A DNA stretch of 64,000 nucleotides from G942493375 sp942493375 (GTDB lineage: Bacteria > Armatimonadota > UBA5829): the NCBI GenBank assembly GCA_942493375.1, contig OW818698.1, forward strand, positions 5,084,001-5,148,000. Direction: 5' to 3'. Positions 7,419 to 16,246 of the stretch are shown here, piece by piece. The stretch's first letter is position 1. Each line of letters starts with the position of its first letter. A program made the translations under genes and the position numbers. The notes beneath the pieces are model-generated. The model had not been told where the DNA came from. It was given only the letters and a program-made list of their open reading frames with translations, and did not search any database.

Positions 7419-9083
7419 TTAGTTTCCTTTGACCGTAACTATGGTCGGTTCCGATTCGTTTTCATTGGCATATATGGTTGTCGCGGTGATTGTATACTCG
7501 GTGCCCTTGCCGCTTATTAGCGTTGTAAGGTTGATCGGAGTTGATTTGAACTTCCCCTTTGAGTCCACATCAATAGTCTGGTCTGACAACTGACCATTTG
7601 TCTCGAAAAGTCCGAGGATCTTGGTTGTATAATCCAGCTTAAGGTTTACACTGGAATTGGGTGGCGCTATACCGGTGATAATCAGAGGTGAGACAATGCT
7701 CTTTCCTTCGACAGGAGCAGTTATTACTGGTGCACCAGCAGCTACCGCAGTTGAAGTGTTTATAGTTGTCTCTGAAGTGGTTGTATAAGTCTGTCCGGAT
7801 GAGGTCTTAAACGAACCTGCAATTGATGCCATATTTAAGTCCTGACCCTTTCGGACTGTATACTGGCCCTCGTAGTTACCAGAGGAAGTTTCCTGCATAC
7901 TCCGGGTAACAAGTTGCAGGCCCTTAGGTGAAATAATCGAGAAAGTAACTTTGCCATTGGGTTGTCCCACCAGATTGGCAGTAATTACATCGCCGGGTTG
8001 CAGGTTGGATATGTCAGAATGAGTGAACGATTTGATTATGTTTTCTGCTCCCTGCACATCGAAAGACCATGCTAGAGTCGTTGTGTTGCCTGCCCGGTCA
8101 TAAGTTGCCACTTTTACATTGTTCAGCCCACTCCGCAGAGAGTCCTGAGGTCGGTAAGTTGCAAAGTTTTTGGTGATGATGGCTAAGTCCGTTACATCGA
8201 CACCATTTACAGACATACTCACTCTTGCCGGGTCAATTCCGCTGCCATTGTCTTCGGTGACTACCGATATACTAGGGCGAAGTGCAACGACAGTGCTCTT
8301 TGGATCTGGCGTCCCATTGATGATTTTTGGAGCTATAGTGTCAATTGAAACCGAGTTCCCCGCCTGTATCAGGCGTTGTGTGTTTCCTATGCGCAACTGT
8401 CCCAGTACTTTACCATCTGTAACCGTCAGGTTCTTTGCAGCTGGAACTGTCCACTTTCCAACATACTGGCCCGGGCTGACTTCTTTCATCACGACTCCAT
8501 CAACTACTCCTGGTATCTCAAATGTAGCCCCACCACCGGAAGTTGCTTCCATAACAACCTCAAGGACCGATCCCGCTTTGAGCCAGCCATTCGAGTTCTG
8601 GGTGAATGAAGATATATTCGCTGTTGTCGCTGTCGGCGCTGTTGGCGGAGTTACTGGCGACGCAGTAGTGTTTATCATCACTGTCCGGGTTATGTTATCC
8701 CACGCAACATCAGATCCCAGCGCTTCACTCAGAAATCGCAGAGGGACAAGAGTGCTGCCGCCGATTATCTGTGCAGGAACATCAAGGGTCACTGTGTTTC
8801 CGTTAACCGTTGCGGTTTTGGATCCTATCCGGAGCTGGACGTCAGTACCACTTTTTTGTGCGAACACGGTTTGACTAGCAGCTTCCCATCCAACAAATGC
8901 TCCCATCTGTTCCAGAACTCCGCGCAGCGGTACCATTACCCGTCCCCGAACTGCCATCGGTTGTGTGCCCTGGAAACGGACTGGAGAACCATTAATGGCT
9001 ACGTTTAATGACTGAGCCATGCCTGGGCCGATAGCGGCTGCCAGTAGTGTTAAGACAAAAATATAACATGTAAAGCGTTTCAT
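7419..9083 (-). CDS. exported copper-amine-oxidase-like domain protein with Ig-like domains
   Basis: The 554-residue protein has a signal peptide (FVLTLLAAAIGPGMA) and a full copper-amine-oxidase N1 module at about residues 30-140 (VNGSPVRFQGTQPMAVRGRV, MVPLRGVLEQMGAFVGWE, VPLRFLSEALGSDVAWD). Several Ig-like or Big domains follow; motifs such as DTIAPKIINGTPDP and DRAGNTTTLAWSFDV are typical. The protein is exported and probably surface-exposed, with a cell-wall or adhesion role inferred from domain content. The ATG at 9083 has GAGG 9 bases upstream; the longer frame to 9185 lacks a signal at its start. The stop codon is formed at the junction with an element copy. Confidence 0.8.
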   Translation of the reverse strand: MKRFTCYIFVLTLLAAAIGPGMAQSLNVAINGSPVRFQGTQPMAVRGRVMVPLRGVLEQMGAFVGWEAASQTVFAQKSGTDVQLRIGSKTATVNGNTVTLDVPAQIIGGSTLVPLRFLSEALGSDVAWDNITRTVMINTTASPVTPPTAPTATTANISSFTQNSNGWLKAGSVLEVVMEATSGGGATFEIPGVVDGVVMKEVSPGQYVGKWTVPAAKNLTVTDGKVLGQLRIGNTQRLIQAGNSVSIDTIAPKIINGTPDPKSTVVALRPSISVVTEDNGSGIDPARVSMSVNGVDVTDLAIITKNFATYRPQDSLRSGLNNVKVATYDRAGNTTTLAWSFDVQGAENIIKSFTHSDISNLQPGDVITANLVGQPNGKVTFSIISPKGLQLVTRSMQETSSGNYEGQYTVRKGQDLNMASIAGSFKTSSGQTYTTTSETTINTSTAVAAGAPVITAPVEGKSIVSPLIITGIAPPNSSVNLKLDYTTKILGLFETNGQLSDQTIDVDSKGKFKSTPINLTTLISGKGTEYTITATTIYANENESEPTIVTVKGN

Positions 9084-9206
9084 AGCGTGTTCCTCATTGC
9101 GTTGACCCTGAACCCGGGAATCTTGCGGAGTCTTGTGATTCTGAGGGTGATAGTTGGAGGCGGTGGGCATTCCCAGGCGCCTCATTCCATCCTGTATAGA
9201 ATTGGG

Positions 9207-9956
9207 TTAATCAATCCGCAGTATTTTTGATCTTTGGTTCCAGTAGGATGTCTTGCCAGTCAGCATATTAATATAGCTGGAAGGAACATATATCGTTCCG
9301 TTAGAAATACGGGAAGCCAGTTTCATTCTGACAGTCTTTCCATTGACATTGACTGTTCTTGTCCCTACAGTGTGTTGGGTCTTTGCAATACGACTGTTGG
9401 CACGGATTGTTTTTGAGTTTGCATCATATACGAATGGTATATTGATGGACTTCATAACTTGCTTGAAAGGAAGCATCAAGTTTCGTCCGGTCATATAGGG
9501 CTTGGTGCTTGCAAGTGGCACTTTCCAACTTGGACCAGTGGACAGATTCTCAACGTTCGGGTTGTGTTGAGCTCTAACCTGAGGCAGGATTCGGCGCATA
9601 TTTTTCGCCCAGTAATTGGCCAGGCCTGTAGGAGTTTTGCCATATGATTTTGCATCGGCTGGGGTGACAGTAGTAAATAGTGAATTGTCTACAAAGATGC
9701 TGCTGCCCATTCCGTATTTTCTAACTGTGATTGAAGGCAGTGTCTTGCGCTCTCGCAGAAGTTCATTAGCACGCCCCTGCAAGATATCAACACGCTGCTC
9801 TAGAGTGAGGTCACCTGCACCGTTATGAACTGTGAAAAGAGGGGAGTTTGCAAACCATACTTTTTTGCTTTGCTGAGCCCATACTGATGAGCACAATAGC
9901 ACAGCTATTGCTGCCAGGATGGTTGATAGAATTGTTAATCTGATACTTTGTTTCAT
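9207..9956 (-). CDS. exported protein, VWLANSP-type domain plus copper-amine-oxidase-like domain
   Basis: The 249-residue protein has a signal peptide ending in SSVWA, then an N-terminal domain of about 110 residues (KVWFANSPLFTVHNGAGDLT, QRVDILQGRANELL, SIFVDNSLFTTVTPADA, LANYWAKNMRRILPQV). A C-terminal half follows that looks like a copper amine oxidase N1 module (MTGRNLMLPFKQVMKSINIP, YVPSSYINMLTGKTSYW). The N-terminal domain is shared with the next two genes upstream. It resembles, from memory, the periplasmic N-terminal region of some cyanobacterial MscS-like channels, but no channel follows here. An AAGGAG lies 11 bases before the ATG. The upstream region carries a regulatory module shared with the 11473-12462 gene. 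Confidence 0.7.
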   Translation of the reverse strand: MKQSIRLTILSTILAAIAVLLCSSVWAQQSKKVWFANSPLFTVHNGAGDLTLEQRVDILQGRANELLRERKTLPSITVRKYGMGSSIFVDNSLFTTVTPADAKSYGKTPTGLANYWAKNMRRILPQVRAQHNPNVENLSTGPSWKVPLASTKPYMTGRNLMLPFKQVMKSINIPFVYDANSKTIRANSRIAKTQHTVGTRTVNVNGKTVRMKLASRISNGTIYVPSSYINMLTGKTSYWNQRSKILRID

Positions 9957-9999
9957 TTTATTCTTTCTCCTTGAGGTCTCTGTGTGCGTTTGCAACATT

Positions 10000-10046
10000 T
10001 GAGGCATCCTGCACATAATATATCATGCCCAATTCATACAAGATTC
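10000..10046 (-). promoter_or_regulatory. shared upstream module (copy A)
   Basis: Read on the plus strand, TTGAGGCATCCTG, then ACATA with a TATATCATGCCCA core, then a spaced ATTCAA block, align with 12759-12806 over about 48 bases with most positions identical. On the minus strand this places TTGAAT about 20 bases before a TATATT-like box, so it may be a promoter with an adjoining operator. It lies just upstream of the 9207-9956 gene. Confidence 0.6.
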
Positions 10047-10261
10047 AACCTTGACTCACTTATATTTTCAAAATATCACGAATTATTTGCTAATATCTTA
10101 GTATGTCTGAACAATAAGGTCGGTTGCACGTATAATAATGGAACATGTATGTGATTTGTTGTGGAAGAAAGGCATGTGTTTTCGGGGTAATTTGGCTCGA
10201 AATACTATGAAGATTTGATCAGGATTGTTGCTTGTAGTATGCGATTTGGTTGATAAGGTTG

Positions 10262-10293
10262 CCGGAATCCTGTCGTCATTGACAGGATTCCGG
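10262..10293 (-). terminator. hairpin downstream of the 10326-11384 gene
   Basis: A perfect 13-bp stem (CCGGAATCCTGTC / GACAGGATTCCGG, loop of 6) lies 33 bases after the stop codon. There is no T-run. The stretch between it and the module at 10000-10046 is AT-rich and shows no gene. Confidence 0.5.
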
Positions 10294-10325
10294 ACACTTT
10301 GCCTGCAAACACCAGGCTCTTTGTC

Positions 10326-11384
10326 TTACTGATTGTTATATGCGTTGTCCATAGCGCCAGGTGTGGTGTCAACGAAAGCGGCATCCTGCATAAGGAGTAT
10401 TCCGAACGCGGTTCCTGCTGCAACCTGGACGTCTCTGCCGACTGCTGGCTTAGCCTGCTTTTGTCCGTAGAAGTATCCAGCAGCTGCTCCCAGTAAAGTT
10501 CCAAGGAATGCCTTTTTGCCGATGACTTCGCCGATGACAAGTCCTGCTCCTGCTCCATAAGCAATGAACTTGCTGTCAGCTTTACCCGATGTAGATTTAC
10601 CGGTAAGTCTGCCAGTGTCTGCGTCTGTGCTGACACTGGATTCATCCAGAGATGTCAACCGGCCAGTGATCGGGATCCGTGAACCGTCAGGCAGCTTGGC
10701 GCTGACGAAGTTGACGCCTATCTGTCCAGCTACTTTGCCGGATGCTCTTGAAACCGATACCACTCTGCCGGTAAATATGGTCTGCTCAGGGAATCCGCTG
10801 GCATTAGTACCCTCTTGATGAGCATAGAATGTGCCGCCGACTCTGCTGGTAGCTGAGCTTAATGATTTGTCGAGAACGACTGGGATTACAGTGTCTCTCG
10901 GGACAACTATATGGGCGTCTGTTGTTGAAACCTCGTGATATACCTGAGCATCAACATTCTGTGCATAAGGTGTGCCATCACTTGGTTGATAAAGACTCTT
11001 GACTCCAGGAAGTGCAACGGCCAGACGGCGTGCCCAGGTGTTGGCCAGTTCTTCGGTTGTGGTCATGTTAGCCCGTGCATCAGCAGGAGTAACAGTCATG
11101 AAGAAGTTGTTGTCTGCGTAGATATTGGCATCATTGCCATATTTTCTGACTGTAAACACTGGTGTGTTGCTGGTGTCTGAGACAAGTGCATTAGCACGAA
11201 GCTGCAATGCATTGACTCTCTGAGAAGCTGAGTATCCACCGGCATCATTGCGTATCCGGAGAACAGGAGAGTTAGCCAGCCAGACCTGCCGGCTGTCCGT
11301 CGCTGCCAATACAGATGAGACTGAGAACATGGTTAGTATTGCCATGATTGTGATTAGTACTTTAGGTGTTGTGTTCGTTTTCAT
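10326..11384 (-). CDS. exported VWLANSP-domain protein with TrbI-like and glycine-zipper C-terminus
   Basis: The 352-residue protein has a signal peptide (MAILTMFSVSSVLAA), the VWLANSP-type domain at about residues 30-155 (RQVWLANSPVLRIRNDAGGY, IYADNNFFMTVTPADARA), a linker, then a beta domain starting VPRDTVIPVVLDKSLSSATS with GRVVSVSRASGKVAGQIG. A glycine zipper (YGAGAGLVIGEVIG) and a repeated small beta motif (VGRDVQVAAGTAFGILLMQ) follow. The C-terminal half resembles TrbI/VirB10-like beta domains found in many exported proteins. It is a close paralogue of the 11473-12462 product. The ATG at 11384 with AGAGGA upstream is chosen. Function unknown; envelope location likely. Confidence 0.7.
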   Translation of the reverse strand: MKTNTTPKVLITIMAILTMFSVSSVLAATDSRQVWLANSPVLRIRNDAGGYSASQRVNALQLRANALVSDTSNTPVFTVRKYGNDANIYADNNFFMTVTPADARANMTTTEELANTWARRLAVALPGVKSLYQPSDGTPYAQNVDAQVYHEVSTTDAHIVVPRDTVIPVVLDKSLSSATSRVGGTFYAHQEGTNASGFPEQTIFTGRVVSVSRASGKVAGQIGVNFVSAKLPDGSRIPITGRLTSLDESSVSTDADTGRLTGKSTSGKADSKFIAYGAGAGLVIGEVIGKKAFLGTLLGAAAGYFYGQKQAKPAVGRDVQVAAGTAFGILLMQDAAFVDTTPGAMDNAYNNQ

Positions 11385-11427
11385 TTTGATTCCTCTAAAG
11401 CATTCTAAATGCTTGTATCTGTGAATA

Positions 11428-11457
11428 CCGGAGTCTTGTTTGTTTGCAAGACTCCGG
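11428..11457 (-). terminator. hairpin between the two paralogous genes
   Basis: An 11-bp perfect stem (CCGGAGTCTTG / CAAGACTCCGG, loop of 8) lies 15 bases after the stop of the upstream paralogue. There is no T-run, so termination efficiency is uncertain. Confidence 0.5.
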
Positions 11458-11472
11458 ATTATCAATTCCATG

Positions 11473-12462
11473 CTACTTGTCAATTATAGATTGATTGGAT
11501 GTATCGGCAAGGGTGACTTGCTGGTCTAGAAGTATTCCGATCCCAGTGCCGGATGAGATATGAACATTCCTGCCGACAGCTGGTCGGATACTCTGCTTGT
11601 TGTATTGATTGTATGTATCAGCGCCAAGAACTGCGCCAAGAAAGGGACGGTTACCAATAGGTTGACCTATTGCCAGTCCTGCTCCGGCTCCGGAAGCTAC
11701 AAACTTACTGTTTGCACTTCGAGAACCCGCTGTGGCGATCAGTCTTCCTGAACTGGAGTCTATCATTACGCTCTGGTCGTCCAGCGAAATCAGTCGTCCT
11801 TTAATTGGTAATCGGGTGCCGTCGAGTAATTTGGCGTTTACAAAGCTTATGCCAATCTGCCCGGCTCTTCTTCCGGAAGCCTTTGTTACAGACTCAACCC
11901 TGCCGGTGAATCTGGTGTCCATAGGGAATCCACTGTTAATACCCTGTTGGTATGCATAGAAGTTGTCGCCGACTTTACTTGTCGAAGAACTGAGGGAATT
12001 GTCCATATTGACCCGGATAACAGTGTTCCTTGGGATGTCCAAATGACTCAGTTTAACTCCGCTAGGTTGGTAGAGGCTAATAACCGCCGGAATAACATTG
12101 TTCAATCGTGCAATATAGGCTGTTGCCAGCTTTGCAGAAGTTGTCCCGTGATCTCTGGCGTCCTGGTTGGTTACTGTCATTAGAAATTCTTTGTCTGCAT
12201 AGATGTTGCTATCCTTGCCGGACTTCATTATTGTAAAGGTTGGAGTGTTCTTGCCGAATGGTAGGAGATCGTTAGCTCGCAGCTGTAGGTCATTGACTCT
12301 CTGTTCAACCGAATATCCGCCTGCATCATTCAGAACTGTCAAGATAGGAGAATTAGCCAGCCAAACCTGCCGGATGTCTGCAGTCCACGCAGACGAACCC
12401 AATAACATGGTCGCTAGAACCATTAGAGTAGTAAATGCTGTTGAAGATACATTCCTGTTCAT
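11473..12462 (-). CDS. exported VWLANSP-domain protein, paralogue of the 10326-11384 gene
   Basis: The 329-residue protein has a signal peptide (LMVLATMLLGSSAWTA), the VWLANSP-type domain (RQVWLANSPILTVLNDAGGY, IYADKEFLMTVTNQDARD, LARLNN-type helix) and the same TrbI-like beta domain and glycine zipper as its neighbour (IPRNTVIRVNMDNSLSSSTS, GRVESVTKASGRRAGQIG, SGAGAGLAIGQPIG). A GGAGGT ribosome site precedes the ATG at 12462. With the two genes downstream it forms a three-member local family, evidently arisen by tandem duplication with exchange of the C-terminal domain. The function is not known. Confidence 0.7.
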   Translation of the reverse strand: MNRNVSSTAFTTLMVLATMLLGSSAWTADIRQVWLANSPILTVLNDAGGYSVEQRVNDLQLRANDLLPFGKNTPTFTIMKSGKDSNIYADKEFLMTVTNQDARDHGTTSAKLATAYIARLNNVIPAVISLYQPSGVKLSHLDIPRNTVIRVNMDNSLSSSTSKVGDNFYAYQQGINSGFPMDTRFTGRVESVTKASGRRAGQIGISFVNAKLLDGTRLPIKGRLISLDDQSVMIDSSSGRLIATAGSRSANSKFVASGAGAGLAIGQPIGNRPFLGAVLGADTYNQYNKQSIRPAVGRNVHISSGTGIGILLDQQVTLADTSNQSIIDK

Positions 12463-12758
12463 TTCAATACCTCCATAAGGTATTTTTAAATGTTTACGGC
12501 TGCGTTTGAATGTAGTCCGTATGTTGAATCCAATTTTCTGTTCTAGAAGTCCATCGTTTATCCCTGAATGGGAACTCTGGGCGTCTCAGTTCCAAAACCG
12601 ACCCCCGGTGAACACGCTGTCTGTATTCACATCAGTTTCTCGGATCCAACCATGCTTGTTGCCGTTGCTAGCTGCGGTTTCAGGTAATGGAATTATTGGA
12701 TTCTCTCCCCAATAGAGGTCTTGAATGTCTTTACATATACTATGTTGGTTGCTTCGAT

Positions 12759-12806
12759 TGAGGCATCCTGTTTACATATATATCATGCCCACATCAAAAT
12801 CAGTTC
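12759..12806 (-). promoter_or_regulatory. shared upstream module (copy B)
   Basis: This is the counterpart of 10000-10046: ATTGAGGCATCCTG, then TATATCATGCCCA, then a GTTCAA block. It lies about 300 bases upstream of the 11473-12462 gene. Conservation of about 48 bases in otherwise unrelated intergenic DNA suggests a common promoter/operator or a duplicated upstream region. Confidence 0.6.
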
Positions 12807-13028
12807 AAACAAATCTCAAAATATATCTAATATAATCGCATAAAATTAAATAATAATATATAATGATTGAACAGTGGGATAACAGGGTAGACGAAACGGA
12901 GAAATAGAATGGCTGCTTGAAGGGGATATGGTGGGGTATTGACCATAATAGATGATGTTTTACGAGGAAAATGCACTCTTCGCTCAAGTGCTATGCGCTC
13001 GGGTGCGAAACGTAATAAAACCCTTCGC

Positions 13029-13055
13029 TCGAGTGTGATAAGCAATCACACTCGA
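13029..13055 (-). terminator. hairpin terminator after the DUF4838 gene
   Basis: An 11-bp stem (TCGAGTGTGAT / ATCACACTCGA, 5-base loop) lies about 47 bases beyond the stop of the minus-strand gene. On that strand it is followed by GCGAAGGGTTTTATT, a weak T-run. Confidence 0.5.
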
Positions 13056-13101
13056 AACAGAGTCCCTGATCAGCCTGTCTCTCAGCCTTCCAGCTCAAAA
13101 A

Positions 13102-15393
13102 CTACTTCCTGACCAGCACTCCCCTGTCAACATACACCGATTCCACAAGCTCAGTACTCCCGGGAGGAGCCAGCCAGATGTACATTCCAGGGGCCAGGGT
13201 GACCGTACCGAGGTTGTAGTCCTGGTATCCCGTGCCTTTGATGTCTTCAATATTTATACTGGTTGTGTTGGTGGCTTTTTCAGATTGTGGGTTATAGACA
13301 CCTGCCATAAATGCAAGGCCTTTGGAGGCTTTGGCGTTGACTTTCACGCTGACATGGCATTCGACGGTTTTGCCTAGCATAGAGGGCCAGGAGAGGGGGA
13401 TCTGTATGCCCCACTGGGAGTGGTTCCCCGGCATTCTGGCTGCTGAACCATCTGATGCAGTCGCATCGCTGGATGTAGTCGACCAGACCGGTTCTCCTGC
13501 CAGGTTGAATTTGGTGTTTTGAATGTCTACCCAGTCTGTTGGTTTGAGGTTCACGCAGTATTTAGGAGGTACAGGCTTTCGCGATGTAAGTTTCTCAGAA
13601 CCGAGTCGTATGAGTCTTTCCCTGTATTCCTTATCCATAAGAACGATTTCTGAAAGGTAATTGTTGCCGGTGCTGTCAGAAAGCGCCAGAAAGTCCTCGG
13701 CTACTTTTTTGCCATCGGTCTTGTATGACCGTAGAATCTCATCATTCACCCCAGCTCTCATCAGCAGCCATGAGTGATCAACCGCCATCCGCTCTATCTT
13801 CACTCGCTTAAGCACGTCCGGGTTATTTGAGACTGCCTTTTCTGCTTTGTCGAACAGCTGCATCATCGAAACAAGATCACTGGAGTTAAAATAGATCGGC
13901 CTGGAGCTGTCGCAAGCAAGCCGGAAATGCTCCCGCTTGACTGCGTTTTCCATGATGTCCAGGTATTTCTTTATATAAGGTGCTGCTTTACCATAGTAAC
14001 CGTGCAGGAACTCGTTCGTAAGTTTGGTTTCATCCAGTGAAGGGTTCCAGAGCAGGTGGGCGATAACCCATGTGCGAAGAGGTGCCAGGGCTGCACTGCT
14101 ATTATAACCATCTCCCTGTTCAAATACTCCGGTAACGTTATGCTTGACAAAGAGGCGGATATTGGGGGCGATTACCTGCAGGTTAGGGTGCGGAATCAGC
14201 AGGTTTCGGAAGTTGGCAACATAATCCCAGATAAACAGGTTCTTAGTTGACTTGCTCCACTTAGTAAACTCACCCATAAACTCCCTGTTTGTCTTGTGAG
14301 TAAGGGGGACCGAAAAATCACATTCAATATCGCACAGGCAGACCAGAACATTGTGTCTGGGTTTGACTGTAAGAGGGGCTTTGCGGGTGTATCGATATGC
14401 CAGCGTTTCGACAAGGAAGTCCGGGTATGTCTTCTCGACCTCATCAGCTACTGAGTTTATGAAAGTCAGCAGCGCATCGGTCTGAGAACCTGTTTTGCGA
14501 ACCAATTCTTTGCAGTTTTCGCACTCGCAGGCACCGTCATAATCGTTCTGGGCAACGGAGATAATCCCGGGTGATGGGTCAAGTTTTATCCAGTACAAGA
14601 CCTGCTTCACCATCTCCTGCAGCATCTCTTTGTTAGTCAAACAGAGCTGCCCGCCATCGGTAATTCGTTTACCATTGATCTCACTGTACCACTCGGGATG
14701 GTCTTTATAGTATTCAGATGGAGGAAGCAATTCACCAAACGTATGACACCAACCGGCAATCCTGTACCTGTCGCCATACTCCTCAGGTATAGTCTCATAA
14801 GCGCCATTCATTTTTAGCCTGCTCGCAAACACATAGTTCGCACCCATAATACTCTTATAGTGTGCCTCTCTAAAGTAAAACTGAGGAGTATATGAATAAT
14901 CGATTTTACCGACTATGATATCCTTCTTCTTAGGAATATAAGAAGCATCCCCAGTCCACCACCGATACCCGAGATAATCCTCAAGAAACGTATAAACAGC
15001 ATAAAGAGCCCCCCGAGGCCGCCCGCCTGCCAGCACAAGATCCCGCCCGACTGTCTTAATAACAACCCCATCCTGCCCCAACCCCTTCCAGTCAAACCCA
15101 GGCAGCATTTCCCTAATTCTCTGTGTCTGCCCGATATAGACCTTAGGCAGACTATTTGATCCAGCATCCCCTGAAGATACCACAAACTCCCCTCCGCAGA
15201 TAAGCTTCAAGTGCTCTGCCAATTCTTTAGCAGCAGTCTTCTCAGCAGGAGTGGTATCGGAATCCAGAATGATTGCAACCCGAGCGATTCCGCCTTTAGC
15301 GATAGTCATGGAATGTGCGGACGATTGCAGATAGGCAGCCAATGCCATAATCAAGATTAATAGGTAGATGGTTTTCCGGTGAATGTTGGTCAT
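13102..15393 (-). CDS. exported DUF4838 protein, putative glycan-active enzyme
   Basis: The 763-residue protein has a signal peptide, an N-terminal alpha/beta domain (about residues 30-160; TPAEKTAAKELAEHLKLICG, LVLAGGRPRGALYAVYTFLE, GYRWWTGDASYIP) like the domain preceding GH20 and GH67 catalytic barrels, then the DUF4838 barrel (about 170-560; ISVAQNDYDGACECENCKEL, FEQGDGYNSSAAL) and a C-terminal beta domain (about 640-760) that may bind carbohydrate. DUF4838 proteins are thought to be glycoside-hydrolase-like, but no activity is established. The ATG at 15393 has GGAG 11 bases upstream. A paralogue lies at 59467-61782. Confidence 0.82.
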   Translation of the reverse strand: MTNIHRKTIYLLILIMALAAYLQSSAHSMTIAKGGIARVAIILDSDTTPAEKTAAKELAEHLKLICGGEFVVSSGDAGSNSLPKVYIGQTQRIREMLPGFDWKGLGQDGVVIKTVGRDLVLAGGRPRGALYAVYTFLEDYLGYRWWTGDASYIPKKKDIIVGKIDYSYTPQFYFREAHYKSIMGANYVFASRLKMNGAYETIPEEYGDRYRIAGWCHTFGELLPPSEYYKDHPEWYSEINGKRITDGGQLCLTNKEMLQEMVKQVLYWIKLDPSPGIISVAQNDYDGACECENCKELVRKTGSQTDALLTFINSVADEVEKTYPDFLVETLAYRYTRKAPLTVKPRHNVLVCLCDIECDFSVPLTHKTNREFMGEFTKWSKSTKNLFIWDYVANFRNLLIPHPNLQVIAPNIRLFVKHNVTGVFEQGDGYNSSAALAPLRTWVIAHLLWNPSLDETKLTNEFLHGYYGKAAPYIKKYLDIMENAVKREHFRLACDSSRPIYFNSSDLVSMMQLFDKAEKAVSNNPDVLKRVKIERMAVDHSWLLMRAGVNDEILRSYKTDGKKVAEDFLALSDSTGNNYLSEIVLMDKEYRERLIRLGSEKLTSRKPVPPKYCVNLKPTDWVDIQNTKFNLAGEPVWSTTSSDATASDGSAARMPGNHSQWGIQIPLSWPSMLGKTVECHVSVKVNAKASKGLAFMAGVYNPQSEKATNTTSINIEDIKGTGYQDYNLGTVTLAPGMYIWLAPPGSTELVESVYVDRGVLVRK

Positions 15394-15514
15394 ATAAAAT
15401 GGATCTCCGGTCTTGAAATAGTATTAGGTATGCAGCGAGTAAATGTTAGCACAATACAAGATAATAAATACAGGAAACAAGAGGATTGCCACCTATTCTC
15501 ACGGTAAATTAGCC

Positions 15515-15628
15515 CCGTTAGCCCTGAGTAGCGAAGCGTATAGAAGGGCGGTCGGTTATACACAAACTATCAGCATAAGTTCTCCGCAGCCGCCCTTCGA
15601 TACGCCTCCGGCTACTCAGGGCTAACGG
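15515..15628. repeat. large inverted repeat, 37-39-bp arms
   Basis: The arms at 15515-15551 (CCGTTAGCCCTGAGTAGC...) and 15590-15628 (...TACTCAGGGCTAACGG) are complementary over nearly their full length with a 38-bp loop. The core CCCTTCGATACGC / GCGTATAGAAGGG resembles palindromes that recur in many bacterial genomes. There is no coding content. It fills much of the 433-bp gap between the DUF4838 gene and the transposase remnant. Confidence 0.7.
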
Positions 15629-15667
15629 TTGTTATCACTGATAGCCTTGTTTGCCGGAACGGTATTC

Positions 15668-15682
15668 TATGCTGCGGGAACG
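15668..15682 (+). repeat. left inverted repeat of the transposase cassette
   Basis: TATGCTGCGGGAACG is the exact reverse complement of 16580-16594. The pair brackets the Y1 transposase gene, as REP sequences bracket RAYT genes. It differs from the 74-bp element family. Confidence 0.75.
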
Positions 15683-15888
15683 ACGGGATAATAAAGTGGC
15701 CAAATTTTAGTTGCATCGGTAGTCGAGTGGAACGGAACTGCCGAAGCAAGGTAACGGTTAGCGCACTGCCTTACAAATACAAAGTAAACAGGTGTCCAGT
15801 CTATACTGGCTTACGGATGAAAAAGAATGAGTAATAGTCGATATAGAAATACATATATAGATGGCTGCAGTCATTTTTGCACAGCTAG

Positions 15889-15962
15889 TCCGCATTATTC
15901 ACGAAGCTTCGCTTTTGACCGACAGTTGGGGAAAAAGCTGAGTCAATCATGAATAATACGAG
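15889..15962 (-). mobile_element. 74-bp palindromic element in the transposase gene, copy 1
   Basis: The ends are TCCGCATTATTC and GAATAATACGAG. The flanks are CTAG (15885-15888) and CCAG (15963-15966), a 4-bp duplication with one change. Orientation is opposite to the second copy. Removal with one flank rejoins codons for CTAS|IVEYLPVF, the expected family sequence. Confidence 0.9.
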
Positions 15963-16173
15963 CCAGTATTGTCGAGTATTTGCCAGTATTTAACGAAGAT
16001 AGACTCAAACAGATTGTTTTGGATATATGGAACCGCCACCGGAAGCGATGGGATGTTGAAATTGAAGGTTTTGTCATAATGCCTGAACATATCCACATTC
16101 TGGTAAGGGGAAGTGCTGATTCGGTAAGAAAGTTCATGCAATATGGCCTTGGCGAAATATCAGAAGAATCTAG

Positions 16174-16246
16174 CGCGTATTATTCGTGATTGACTCACTT
16201 TCGCCCCTACTGCCGGTCGAAAGCAGAGTTTGGTGAATAATGCGCG
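16174..16246 (+). mobile_element. 73-bp palindromic element in the transposase gene, copy 2
   Basis: The ends are CGCGTATTATTC and GAATAATGCGCG, flanked by an exact CTAG duplication (16170-16173 and 16247-16250). Precise removal of element plus one CTAG (77 bp) puts the two downstream gene pieces in one frame. This is the clearest insertion in the window. Confidence 0.93.

Larger units (their letters stand above)
12463..13101. other. 639-bp intergenic region with promoter module and gene remnant
   Basis: The region contains the shared regulatory module (12759-12806), a hairpin (13029-13055) and, on the minus strand at about 12590-12740, an open frame without a start codon that ends PLPETAASNGNKHGWIRE then TGGRFWN. 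It reads like the C-terminus of a real protein, so it may be a remnant of a lost gene. The rest is AT-rich. Confidence 0.4.

Noticed and set aside
8170..8874. 234-codon plus-strand ORF
   Set aside because: It is antisense to the Ig-domain protein gene, has no ribosome site and unlikely composition; a shadow frame.
12506..12740. Possible gene fragment on the minus strand (PLPETAASNGNKHGWIRE, TGGRFWN)
   Set aside because: Reads like protein but has no start codon or ribosome site; mentioned as a remnant, not called as a gene.
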